Shown piece by piece: positions 1 through 6,376 of a stretch of DNA of 40,006 bases. The stretch is from a bacterium. Its GTDB lineage: Bacteria; Patescibacteriota; Minisyncoccia; JAHIHE01; DAOWLE01. Made by a program: the position numbers and the translations under genes. Location: the NCBI GenBank assembly GCA_030643545.1, contig DAOWLE010000032.1:1-40006 (forward strand), given 5' to 3'. The notes beneath the pieces were generated by a model. It was not told the DNA's origin. It saw only the letters and a program-made list of their open reading frames with translations, and ran no database searches. Position 1 is the stretch's first letter. Each line of letters starts with the position of its first letter.

Positions 1-921
1 GAAAGTTCTGACAATAGGCAGTTTCTCATCGCTAAATCCGATAATTTTTCCAAGAGTGCCGTTTACATAGCCGCGATCAAAATTATTTTTTATAAACATC
101 ACTTTAGCTCCTTTTTTAAGCTCTAATTTTTCAGGAGCCAAGCAAGTTTTTTTGAGAACTTCCGCAATATTTTCCTGCCCTCTTGTTTCCATATGATAAA
201 CAAATTTTTTTCCTTCTATTTTATTCAGATGAAAATCATTAATTGCGTCAACATCCATATTGTGAGTGTAAAGTTTAATTGGAGAAATAGCCGATGAATT
301 TTCCTGATATTTTTTGTTGAGCAATAATTCGCGGGATCTTTCAATTGCGTTTTCGCGAATGCAATTTAAAAGAGCGGTGAGCTCATCGTCTTTCTGGCGG
401 TGTTGTTCGTCAAGATAACATATTTTAATATCCAAATTTTGCCAAATGTCGGACTCATTAATAAATTTCGGCTTGCCTTGTTTTTGCACCGGAGGAAGCT
501 GAAAAAAATCGCCGGAGCAGACAACTTGCATTCCGCCGAAAGATCTAGCGCTGGCTTTGAACGCTTGGCAAATGCGGTTTATCATATCAAATTGAAAAGA
601 ATGAAGCATTGACACTTCATCAATTATAAGAACATTGGTATTTTTAAATCGTTTCCGAAGATAAGATCTTTTCAAAAGTTTTCTGATGTCCCGCTCGGTG
701 AGTTTGTCTTTTATTCCCATTCCCGACCAGGAATGAATGGTAACTCCGTCCATATGAGTAGCGGCGATTCCGGTGGAAGCGGTGATAGCGACTCCCCGGC
801 TGTTTTCTTTCAAGTAAGAAATATATTTATTCAATAAAAAAGTTTTTCCGCTTCCGGGCTGGCCAGTCAGATAAATATTATGCCCTAATTTTAATATATC
901 CAAAGCGTCTTGCTGTGTCAT
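1..921 (-). CDS. PIF1/RecD-like DNA helicase (3' part cut by window edge)
   Basis: The reading frame is open from the window edge to an ATG at 921, giving 307 visible residues; it is missing from the ORF track because it runs off the end. Near the N-terminus is a Walker A motif (TGQPGSGKT), followed by ASTGIAATHMDG, a DE-box (LIIDEVSML) and a GDFFQLPPV segment. This order is typical of PIF1-family superfamily 1B helicases, which unwind DNA 5'->3' using ATP. The stretch EKLELKKGAKVMFIKN near the edge fits the later RecD/PIF1 2B region. It has its own predicted promoter and lacks an obvious SD. The C-terminal domains lie outside the window. The family call is firm; the cellular role (replication fork restart or G-quadruplex unwinding) is family knowledge only. 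Confidence 0.9.
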   Translation of the reverse strand, partial: MTQQDALDILKLGHNIYLTGQPGSGKTFLLNKYISYLKENSRGVAITASTGIAATHMDGVTIHSWSGMGIKDKLTERDIRKLLKRSYLRKRFKNTNVLIIDEVSMLHSFQFDMINRICQAFKASARSFGGMQVVCSGDFFQLPPVQKQGKPKFINESDIWQNLDIKICYLDEQHRQKDDELTALLNCIRENAIERSRELLLNKKYQENSSAISPIKLYTHNMDVDAINDFHLNKIEGKKFVYHMETRGQENIAEVLKKTCLAPEKLELKKGAKVMFIKNNFDRGYVNGTLGKIIGFSDEKLPIVRTF

Positions 922-1000
922 AATTTTTATATTTTTTAAAACTTATCCGTTTGAGCATTTTTACTCGTAACTTATTTTTTCACTTGTTTTTTTCAATCAA

Positions 1001-1029
1001 ATTATAACATAAAATTTCGGTATTATCAA
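1001..1029 (-). promoter_or_regulatory. Promoter for the helicase gene
   Basis: On the minus strand TTGATA (1024-1029) and TATAAT (1001-1006) are separated by 17 bp, and TG precedes the -10 as an extended element. It starts transcription about 70 nt before the helicase ATG. It lies just after the terminator of the small unit upstream, so the helicase should be transcribed independently of ftsX. Confidence 0.65.
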
Positions 1030-1064
1030 TAAAAAAATGATACCTGTTTTTTAGATATCATCAT
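1026..1064 (-). CDS. 12-codon ORF with perfect SD, overlapping a terminator
   Basis: ATGATG opens a frame of 12 codons (MMISKKQVSFFY) ending in TGA. AGGAGGTG sits 6 nt before the first ATG, one of the best SD sequences in the window, and a second SD-like AAAGGAGGA lies about 20 nt further upstream. A consensus promoter precedes it and the ORF itself contains a terminator hairpin. It could be a leader peptide, a very small expressed peptide, or an incidental frame in a small RNA that carries free SD sequences. No homologue is recognised. Confidence 0.45.
   Translation of the reverse strand: MMISKKQVSFFY
1031..1061 (-). terminator. Intrinsic terminator of the short unit
   Basis: On the minus strand ATGATATC pairs with GGTATCAT (one G-U pair) around a 9-nt A-rich loop, followed by seven T residues. 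The hairpin lies inside the 12-codon ORF, so a ribosome translating the ORF would be expected to compete with hairpin formation. Confidence 0.65.
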
Positions 1065-1111
1065 TGTTTTCACCTCCTAATTTTTTTCTATTCCTCCTTT
1101 ATAGTATTTTA

Positions 1112-1141
1112 ATAATAGCAAAATCCCGCGTATTTTGTCAA
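1112..1141 (-). promoter_or_regulatory. Consensus promoter of the short unit
   Basis: The minus strand has TTGACA (1136-1141), an 18-bp spacer and TATTAT (1112-1117). The predicted start near 1105 gives a transcript of about 75-80 nt that ends at the terminator near 1031. It overlaps the region just downstream of the ftsX stop codon. Confidence 0.65.
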
Positions 1142-1160
1142 ATCAAAAAACAGCAATAAA

Positions 1161-2072
1161 TTAAATCTTCAAATACTTCCTGATGGCGATTAAACTGCTG
1201 ATTGTGCCGAGGAAAATTCCGGTGAGGATTTGAAGGGTGATGATTTTCAAAGCATTGCTTTTGAAAAAATCAACCAAATTTATTTCAGAAACAACATTTG
1301 AAATTTTCGGCGAAGCGAGAATAATCCCGGAATAAAAAAGCAAGAAGCAAATAATTCCGCCCACAATTCCAAAAAGCATTCCTTCAATAATAAACGGCCA
1401 GCGGATATACCAATTGTTTGCGCCGACAAGCCGCATAATTTCTATCTCGCGATGATGTGAATGCATTGTCAGACGGATCGCGTTAAAAGTAATAATAATC
1501 GCAATCAGGCAAAAAATCAGAGTCAGGAAAATTCCTCCTTGGCGAACCGTTCTTGAAATATCCGAAAGCCGATTTATCTGTTCTTTATTTTCCTTGTAAT
1601 TTATTTTGCTGATCAGCACCCGATAATTATCCTGCTCAAGAAAATTCACCACCCCCGGATAATCTTCCGGCTGGCGCGCCTTGATATTTAAAGTTGCGTA
1701 AAGCGGATTTGTTTCTATCTCAGCGATTGATTCCGAAATAGTCGGATTTTCTTTATGTTCAAGCTGAAATTCCTCCCACGCTTTTTCTTTGGAAACATAT
1801 TCAACAAATTTAACCTGGCTCAAATTTTCCAGCTCGCTTTTAATTCTTTGAATGTCAAATTCCACCACCTCTGATTTAAAGTAAACGCTGATGTCCATTT
1901 TTTCCTGGATGTCGGCCAAAATTTTATCGGTGAGCTGGTTAATCATAACGAGAATACTCATCATAAAAAGAGCTAAAATAATCACGCTGATCGTAGCGAT
2001 ATTAAGCCAGCCATTGCGCCAAAAATTTTTAAAACCGTATTTAATTATTCTGTTTAAATTTGTTAAAAGCAT
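1161..2072 (-). CDS. ftsX: Cell division ABC transporter permease FtsX
   Basis: A 303-residue membrane protein with a short cytoplasmic N-terminus, TM1 at about 22-44, an extracytoplasmic domain of about 130 residues, and three further TM segments (about 184-206, 234-256, 278-298). This is the FtsX layout. The segment HSHHREIEIMRLVGANNWYIRWPF before TM3 is the conserved FtsX signature region. With FtsE it forms the complex that transmits ATP hydrolysis across the membrane to activate peptidoglycan hydrolases at the septum. It follows ftsE with a 4-nt gap and is surely co-transcribed. Length is normal for the family. Confidence 0.95.
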   Translation of the reverse strand: MLLTNLNRIIKYGFKNFWRNGWLNIATISVIILALFMMSILVMINQLTDKILADIQEKMDISVYFKSEVVEFDIQRIKSELENLSQVKFVEYVSKEKAWEEFQLEHKENPTISESIAEIETNPLYATLNIKARQPEDYPGVVNFLEQDNYRVLISKINYKENKEQINRLSDISRTVRQGGIFLTLIFCLIAIIITFNAIRLTMHSHHREIEIMRLVGANNWYIRWPFIIEGMLFGIVGGIICFLLFYSGIILASPKISNVVSEINLVDFFKSNALKIITLQILTGIFLGTISSLIAIRKYLKI

Positions 2073-2076
2073 AAAA

Positions 2077-2757
2077 TTAAATTATGTATCTTCCTTTTTC
2101 CTGATCTCTAATAATTCTACCTTGATCAAGAGTAATTACTCTTTTGTTTAAAGAATTAATGACTTCGCGGTTATGTGTCGCCAAAATAACCGTTGTGCCG
2201 TACTGGTTAATTTTCAAAAGCAATTGGATAATATCCCAGCTGTTAATCATGTCCAAATTTCCAGTCGGTTCGTCAGCCAAAAGAATTTTCGGCTTATGAA
2301 CCAAAGCCCGGGCAATTGAAACCCTCTGCCTTTCCCCGCCGGAAAGTTCATTCGGATAATTATTTATTTTTTCCGAAAGCCCGACAATTTCCAAAAGCTG
2401 AGGAATAAGATTTTGGATTTCTTCATTTGTTTTTCCCGCCATTTCCAAAGCGAAAGAAACATTTTCAAAAACCGTTCTTTTATCCAAAAGTTTGAAGTCC
2501 TGAAAAATTACTCCAATTTTTTGCCTTAATCTCGGAAGATGAGACGGTTTGATAAAATTAATATCATAACTGTCCAAAACCACTTTTCCTTTTGTCGGCG
2601 ATTCTTCGGCGGTAAGCAATTTAAGAACAGTCGTTTTACCCGCGCCGCTTTGCCCGACAATTGAAACAAATTCCCCTGATTCAATATTCAGGTTTATATC
2701 TCTAAGCGCAAAAAAATCAGAAGGATAAATTTTAGAAACACTGTCAAAAAGAATCAT
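2077..2757 (-). CDS. ftsE: Cell division ATP-binding protein FtsE
   Basis: A 226-residue ABC ATPase. Walker A GQSGAGKT is at 35-42, a Q-loop lies in GVIFQDFKLL, the ABC signature is LSGGERQR, Walker B is ILLADEPTG and the H-loop is ATHNRE. The 226-aa length and pairing with ftsX identify FtsE rather than a LolD-type exporter ATPase. It lies downstream of prfB, an order (prfB-ftsE-ftsX) common in bacteria. The 226-bp gap to prfB holds AT-rich degenerate repeats but no clear promoter. No SD is visible before the ATG. Confidence 0.95.
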   Translation of the reverse strand: MILFDSVSKIYPSDFFALRDINLNIESGEFVSIVGQSGAGKTTVLKLLTAEESPTKGKVVLDSYDINFIKPSHLPRLRQKIGVIFQDFKLLDKRTVFENVSFALEMAGKTNEEIQNLIPQLLEIVGLSEKINNYPNELSGGERQRVSIARALVHKPKILLADEPTGNLDMINSWDIIQLLLKINQYGTTVILATHNREVINSLNKRVITLDQGRIIRDQEKGRYII

Positions 2758-2819
2758 AATATATTTTTATTTTTAATAAGTTTTTAGAATTTCGAAGATA
2801 AGAACTGTAAAAACAGCCT

Positions 2820-2952
2820 AAAAATTTCTAATTTTTAATTTCTAATTTTTATTGAATTTCTAATGACTTAATTTCTAAACAAATTAATTAAGTTTAAAAA
2901 TTGTTTCATTGAAAATTTAATCAAAATTCAAAATTAGAAATTGAAAATTAGC
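2820..2952. repeat. AT-rich inverted repeat between prfB and ftsE
   Basis: Runs of AATTTCTAATTTTTAATTTC on the left are mirrored by AAAATTAGAAATTGAAAATTAG on the right, so the segment can fold on itself. Similar TTAGAAATTAAAAATTAG motifs recur at 37440-37580 and before the tRNAs near 38960, so this looks like a dispersed low-complexity repeat rather than a gene. Confidence 0.4.
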
Positions 2953-2983
2953 CTTAATGTTTTCACTGAAATTCCTAATATAT

Positions 2984-4079
2984 TCAATCCTTTGTATCTT
3001 TCAAGTAACTCTCTATAAAATAGTCTATCTCTCCTTCCAAAACTTTTTCCACTTCATTTGTTTCTTTTCCGGTCCGATGGTCTTTGACAAGCTTGTAAGG
3101 ATGGAGCACATAAGAGCGAATCTGCCTTCCCCATTCCGCTGAAGTGTATTCGCCGCGGATTTTTTTCTTTTCTTTTGCTTTTTCCTCTTCTGTTCTTTGA
3201 AAAACTTTCGCCCGCAAAAGTTTCATTGCGTTTTCTTTATTTTGCATTTGGCTTCTTTCGGTCTGGCACGCAGCGACAATTCCAGTCGGCAAATGCGTAA
3301 TCCGAACCGCCGAATCAGTCGTGTTGACGCTTTGTCCGCCAGGCCCGGACGACCGAAAAGTGTCAATTTTCAAATCATCCTGATTTATTTTTATTTCCTC
3401 GTCTTTTCCGATCTCCGGCAGAACTTCTACTAAGGCGAAAGATGTATGACGAAGATGCTCGGTGTCAAAAGGAGAAATTCTCACCAATCGATGGACTCCT
3501 GATTCTGATTTTAAAAATCCATAAGCGTAATCGCCTTTGATATCTAAAACAACATTTTTAATTCCCGCTTCGCCTCCGAATGACTGGTCAATAATTTTCG
3601 CCTGAAAATTTTTGCTTTCTAAATATTTCAAATACATTCGCAAAAGCATTTCTGTCCAATCCTGGGCGTCAACTCCGCCGGCTCCGGAATGAATCGCCAG
3701 AATCGCGTCAGCCCGATCATATTTCCCCGAAAGAAAAGTTTTTAATTCGTATTTTTTAAAATCTTTTTCAAATTTTTTCAAGCGAACTTCCAATTCTTTT
3801 TCTAATGCTTTATCTTTTTCCAATTCTAACATTTCCAAGCCGGTTTTGATATTTTCCAATTCATTTTCCATTTCTTGCCAAGTTTTTAACTCGTTTTGAA
3901 AATCATCTAATTTTTTCATCACTTTGCCGGCTTTTTTTGCATCTTTCCAAAAATCTTTTTCGCTTGATTGTTTTTCCAATCCTTTAATTTCCGCTTTTAT
4001 TTTGGCAAAGTCAAAGACACCCCCGTGTTTGAGAAATTCTCTTGGTTAAATTTTTTAATTTATCTTTTAATTCTTGCAT
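2984..4079 (-). CDS. prfB: Peptide chain release factor 2, with programmed +1 frameshift
   Basis: The track shows only the second frame (331 aa from 3979). The real start is ATG at 4079: 22 codons (MQELKDKLKN...TRGCL) reach TGA at 4013-4011, and a +1 slip continues as DFAKIKAEIKG into the long frame. The slip site CGGGGGTGTCTTTGAC has the internal SD-like GGGGG, the CTT codon and the TGA-C context of bacterial prfB. The protein has the SPF motif that reads UGA/UAA (RISPFDTEHLRHTSFA) and the catalytic GGQ loop (GPGGQSVNTT). RF2 releases peptides at UAA and UGA and controls its own level through this slip. It sits 13 nt after tRNA-Thr and upstream of ftsEX. Confidence 0.97.
4010..4024 (-). promoter_or_regulatory. 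prfB +1 frameshift signal
   Basis: On the minus strand an SD-like GGGGG (4024-4020) is followed by TGT, then CTT-TGA-C (4016-4010). The spacing between the SD-like run and the slip codon equals that of the E. coli site. Low RF2 should slow termination at TGA and favour slippage. Confidence 0.95.
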
Positions 4080-4092
4080 ATTTTTTATTCAG

Positions 4093-4165
4093 AGCCGAGA
4101 GCGGGATTTGAACCCACGACCTACGCGTTACGAATGCGTTGCTCTACCGACTGAGCTATCTCGGC
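4093..4165 (-). tRNA. tRNA-Thr (anticodon CGT)
   Basis: A complete cloverleaf of 73 nt: acceptor GCCGAGA/TCTCGGC, D-arm GCTC...GAGC, anticodon loop TTCGTAA (CGT, reads ACG), and T-arm GTGGG-TTCAAAT-CCCGC. Discriminator base is T and CCA is not encoded. The base of the anticodon stem next to the loop is an A-C mismatch (A31-C39). Its 3' end is 13 nt from the prfB ATG, so processing of this tRNA probably creates the prfB mRNA 5' end. Confidence 0.95.
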
Positions 4166-4255
4166 ATTTCCAAAAATTTTTAAAAAAGTTATAATAGAAT
4201 TAAGTCCTAATAATATTTTACACTATTTTTAATTTTCAAGCAAACACAAATATTT

Positions 4256-4669
4256 ATGTCAAAATTAGAAATCACCAAAACAATTTTATTCATTCTGGGA
4301 ATTTATTTAATCGGTCTCGGGTTGGGACATTTATTTTTTCCAGAACAAGGGCATCAATTAATCAAACAGGAAATTTTTGATTCAAGTAATCCATGGATAG
4401 CAATTGCCGTTGCGGAAATGGGAATAATGTTTTTTGTTTTTGGAATAGCCGCGCTGATTGCCGCAAAAAATCCAGTCAAAGAAAAAAATTTGGTCTTTGT
4501 CGTTATCTTGTCAAGCATTTTAACTGACTTAATCCGCGTCTGGGCAATTTTTTTCAAACAAAGTTGTCCCGGTTTATGGATATTTTTTATTGCTTCTGTT
4601 TTGCTCTGGATAGCAGTAATCATTTTTTATCCGCGAAATAAAGAATTAAAAAATAAATGGAAAATTTAG
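4256..4669 (+). CDS. Small four-helix membrane protein, unknown function
   Basis: 137 residues with four predicted TM helices (about 8-28, 47-70, 78-97, 105-125) and a lysine-rich C-terminus (RNKELKNKWKI), so the tail is probably cytoplasmic. I recognise no family; the general look is of small CPR integral membrane proteins. The last 13 nt overlap the start of the next gene, which suggests translational coupling. Divergent from tRNA-Thr/prfB; no SD is visible. Confidence 0.7.
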   Translation: MSKLEITKTILFILGIYLIGLGLGHLFFPEQGHQLIKQEIFDSSNPWIAIAVAEMGIMFFVFGIAALIAAKNPVKEKNLVFVVILSSILTDLIRVWAIFFKQSCPGLWIFFIASVLLWIAVIIFYPRNKELKNKWKI

Positions 4670-5685
4670 AAAAATCAATCATCGCCACTATTTGCTATTA
4701 TGATACTTTGGATTATCCGCTAACTGGATTTGAAATTTACAAGTATCTCGTAACCCCCTCTTTTTCTCCCCCTTATCAAGAGGGAGTTAGAGGGGGTGGT
4801 GTGAATGTTTCTTTTAATAATATTTTGAACGCATTAGAAAATAATTCGGAATTGAAAAAAATTATTCAGGAAAAAAACGGCTTTTATTTTTTGCAGGGTA
4901 AAGAAAAAATTCTTCCGCAAAGAATTAAACGACAAAAATTAGCCGACCAAAAATGGAAAAAAGCAAGAAAAATTATCTGGCTTTTGCAAATTATCCCTTA
5001 TTTAAGAATGATTGCCGTGAGCGGCTCTTTGGCTTTAGAAAATACGCGCAAAAATTCTGACATTGATCTTTTAATTGTTACAAAAGCTGGAAGAATCTGG
5101 ACTTGCCGAACTTTAATTACAATTTTAATCACGCTTTTGGGGAAAAAACACTACAAAGGAAAAACTCGCGACAGAATTTGCCTGAACCATTATATTACCG
5201 ACAAATCTTTAAGAATTCCGTTTGAAAGTTTATATAACGCCCAAACTTACGCGCGCTTGGTCAATGTTTATGAATTTTTTCTCCCCCTTGCAAAGGGGGA
5301 AATTAAGAGGGGGTATTTTCAGCAATTCCAAAAAGAAAATTTATGGGTTAAGAATTATTTAGTTTTTTGGCTTAATATTAAAGCGGGGAATTTAAGAATG
5401 ATTAAGAAAAATAAAACTCTTATTTCTTTCGCTAAATTTTCAGAAACTGTTTTGGATAACCTCATTGGAAACCAAATAGAAAATACTCTGGGCAAATGGC
5501 AGGAGAAAAGGATTAAAGCTGATCCGCTTTTTAAAAAACCGGGCGGGCGGATTACTGCTGACAAAAATCAGCTTGAATTTCATCCGGAATCCCACGAAGT
5601 CAGAATAGTTAAAAATTTTAATCAAAAAATGAGAGATTTGGAACTTTCAGAATTAGCAAATCAAAAAGATTCAGGATTGAATTGA
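4657..5685 (+). CDS. Nucleotidyltransferase-like protein with two palindromic insertions
   Basis: 342 residues. The middle carries a polymerase-beta-type nucleotidyltransferase motif, AVSGSLALENTRKNSDIDLLIV (residues about 122-143), with the G-S and D-x-D metal ligands in place. The N-terminal part resembles a winged helix (DTLDYPLTGFEIYKYL). Such proteins transfer NMP groups to RNA, protein or small molecules; the substrate here is unknown. Two GC-rich palindromic repeats are translated in frame: TPSFSPPYQEGVRGGGV near residue 32-48 and LPLAKGEIKRGYF near 207-219. They lie outside the catalytic motif, and the frame stays open through both. Coupled to the upstream membrane protein by a 13-nt overlap. 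Confidence 0.75.
   Translation: MENLEKSIIATICYYDTLDYPLTGFEIYKYLVTPSFSPPYQEGVRGGGVNVSFNNILNALENNSELKKIIQEKNGFYFLQGKEKILPQRIKRQKLADQKWKKARKIIWLLQIIPYLRMIAVSGSLALENTRKNSDIDLLIVTKAGRIWTCRTLITILITLLGKKHYKGKTRDRICLNHYITDKSLRIPFESLYNAQTYARLVNVYEFFLPLAKGEIKRGYFQQFQKENLWVKNYLVFWLNIKAGNLRMIKKNKTLISFAKFSETVLDNLIGNQIENTLGKWQEKRIKADPLFKKPGGRITADKNQLEFHPESHEVRIVKNFNQKMRDLELSELANQKDSGLN
4753..4797. repeat. CCCCCTT palindromic repeat inside a CDS
   Basis: ACCCCCTCT pairs with AGAGGGGGT, and inner TCTCCCCCTT pairs with AAGAGGGAG. It adds about 15 codons in frame to the nucleotidyltransferase-like gene. Related copies lie at 5280, 36370 and 38152. Confidence 0.75.
5280..5315. repeat. Second CCCCCTT palindromic repeat in the same CDS
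   Basis: TCTCCCCCTTGCAAAGGGGG followed by AGAGGGGG has the same arm order as the copy at 36370. It is translated as PLAKGEIKRG without disturbing the frame. Confidence 0.75.
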
Positions 5686-5689
5686 TTTC

Positions 5690-5717
5690 TTGCTTATTTT
5701 AAAGGATTTGTTATAAT
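5690..5717 (+). promoter_or_regulatory. Promoter of the HU gene
   Basis: TTGCTT (5690-5695) and TATAAT (5712-5717) are 16 bp apart. The start near 5724 would give a 5' UTR of about 205 nt. A perfect DnaA-box sequence in reverse (TGTGGATAA, 5727-5735) lies right at the start of transcription. Confidence 0.6.
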
Positions 5718-5780
5718 TAGAATAACTGTGGATAACTTAATAAATGAAAAATTGATTAATTTGATATTTCGATATTAATT

Positions 5781-5816
5781 TTTTCCGCCTATGGCGGATC
5801 CGCCATAGGCGGAAAT
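5781..5816. repeat. Palindrome TCCGCC...GGCGGA in the HU leader
   Basis: TTCCGCCTATGGCGGATC is followed by its mirror, making a near-perfect long hairpin. Related TCCGCC/GGCGGA elements occur at 38927-38950 and 39415-39450, so it is a dispersed repeat in this genome. Confidence 0.7.
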
Positions 5817-5833
5817 ATTTAATTTTGTCGCCC

Positions 5834-5920
5834 CGTCCAGCCTTTTTATAAAAGGGTTAGGCGGGACGCTGTAATTTATAGCTAAATCAAAGATTTAGAC
5901 AAATTACGCGAGAGGAGGTG
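5834..5920 (+). ncRNA. Structured leader RNA of HU (candidate cis-element)
   Basis: Hairpin A pairs CGTCC (5834-5838) with GGACG (5864-5868), then GCC with GGC. Hairpin B pairs GTAATTT (5871-5877) with AAATTAC (5901-5907) and CTAAATC (5882-5888) with GATTTAG (5892-5898) around an AAA loop. It ends with GCGAGAGGAGGTG, whose SD is 8 nt from the HU start. The same order recurs at 39585-39667, with a C-G pair of the inner stem replaced by T-A. Confidence 0.65.
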
Positions 5921-5928
5921 AATAAAAA

Positions 5929-6201
5929 ATGAACAAAGATGAACTTATTGATGCCGTAGCATCTAAAACAGGCGTTTCTAAAAAAGAAACAGAAGATCTT
6001 ATCAACTCTACCTTGGATGTTATTGAAAAAACTATGGTGCAAGGCGATAAAGTAGCTTTGACCGGTTTTGGCGTTTTTAGCGTTAATCAGCGAGCTGCTC
6101 GAGTTGGAATTAATCCGCAAACAAAAGAAAAACTTCAAATTCCAGCAATGAAAGTTCCTAAATTTAAAGCTGGAAAAAGCTTAAAAGATGCAGTTAAATA
6201 A
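5929..6201 (+). CDS. HU family DNA-binding protein
   Basis: 90 residues, the normal HU length. MNKDELIDAVASKTGVSKKETEDLINSTLDVI forms the helical dimer core, GDKVALTGFGVFSV the beta region, and RAARVGINPQTKEKLQIPAMKVPKFKAGKSLKDAV the DNA-binding arm, including the conserved R-x-G-x-NP tip (RVGINPQT). HU is an abundant nucleoid protein that bends DNA. The very strong SD (AGGAGGTG) and structured leader fit high expression. Single-gene transcript: own promoter upstream and a large hairpin downstream. Confidence 0.96.
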   Translation: MNKDELIDAVASKTGVSKKETEDLINSTLDVIEKTMVQGDKVALTGFGVFSVNQRAARVGINPQTKEKLQIPAMKVPKFKAGKSLKDAVK

Positions 6202-6218
6202 AACTTTTTAACAATATA

Positions 6219-6265
6219 GACAAAATCCCTTTTGTATCTTTTTAAAAGCCAAAAGGGATTTTGTC
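6219..6265 (+). terminator. Long hairpin after HU
   Basis: A 16-bp perfect stem (GACAAAATCCCTTTTG and its complement) with a loop of about 15 nt follows the HU stop by 17 nt. There is no clean T-run after it, so it may act as a terminator, an mRNA stabiliser, or a processing barrier before tRNA-Pro. Confidence 0.5.
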
Positions 6266-6272
6266 GTGTCAT

Positions 6273-6349
6273 CGGAGCGTGGCCTAGTGGCTTAAGGCGC
6301 CTGCTTTGGGAGCAGGAGATCGCGAGTTCAAATCCCGCCGCTCCGACCA
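6273..6349 (+). tRNA. tRNA-Pro (anticodon TGG)
   Basis: Acceptor CGGAGCG/CGCTCCG, anticodon stem CCTGC/GCAGG with loop TTTGGGA (TGG), T-arm with TTCAAAT, discriminator A. Unlike the other tRNAs here, CCA is encoded (6347-6349). It lies 28 nt before the metK start and may share its transcript. Confidence 0.95.
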
Positions 6350-6376
6350 AAAAACTTTAAATTAAAAAGGGATCAA

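Noticed and set aside
4010-4016. TGA recoded as an amino acid (code 25 or 4)
   Set aside because: TGA at the prfB slip site and TGA ends of MNT and MFS genes fit its use as a stop.
6135-6350. 71-aa minus ORF ([27 protein letters not shown])
   Set aside because: Reverse complement of tRNA-Pro and the end of HU.
6350-6376. SAM riboswitch before metK
   Set aside because: Only 27 nt separate tRNA-Pro from the ATG; no room for an aptamer.
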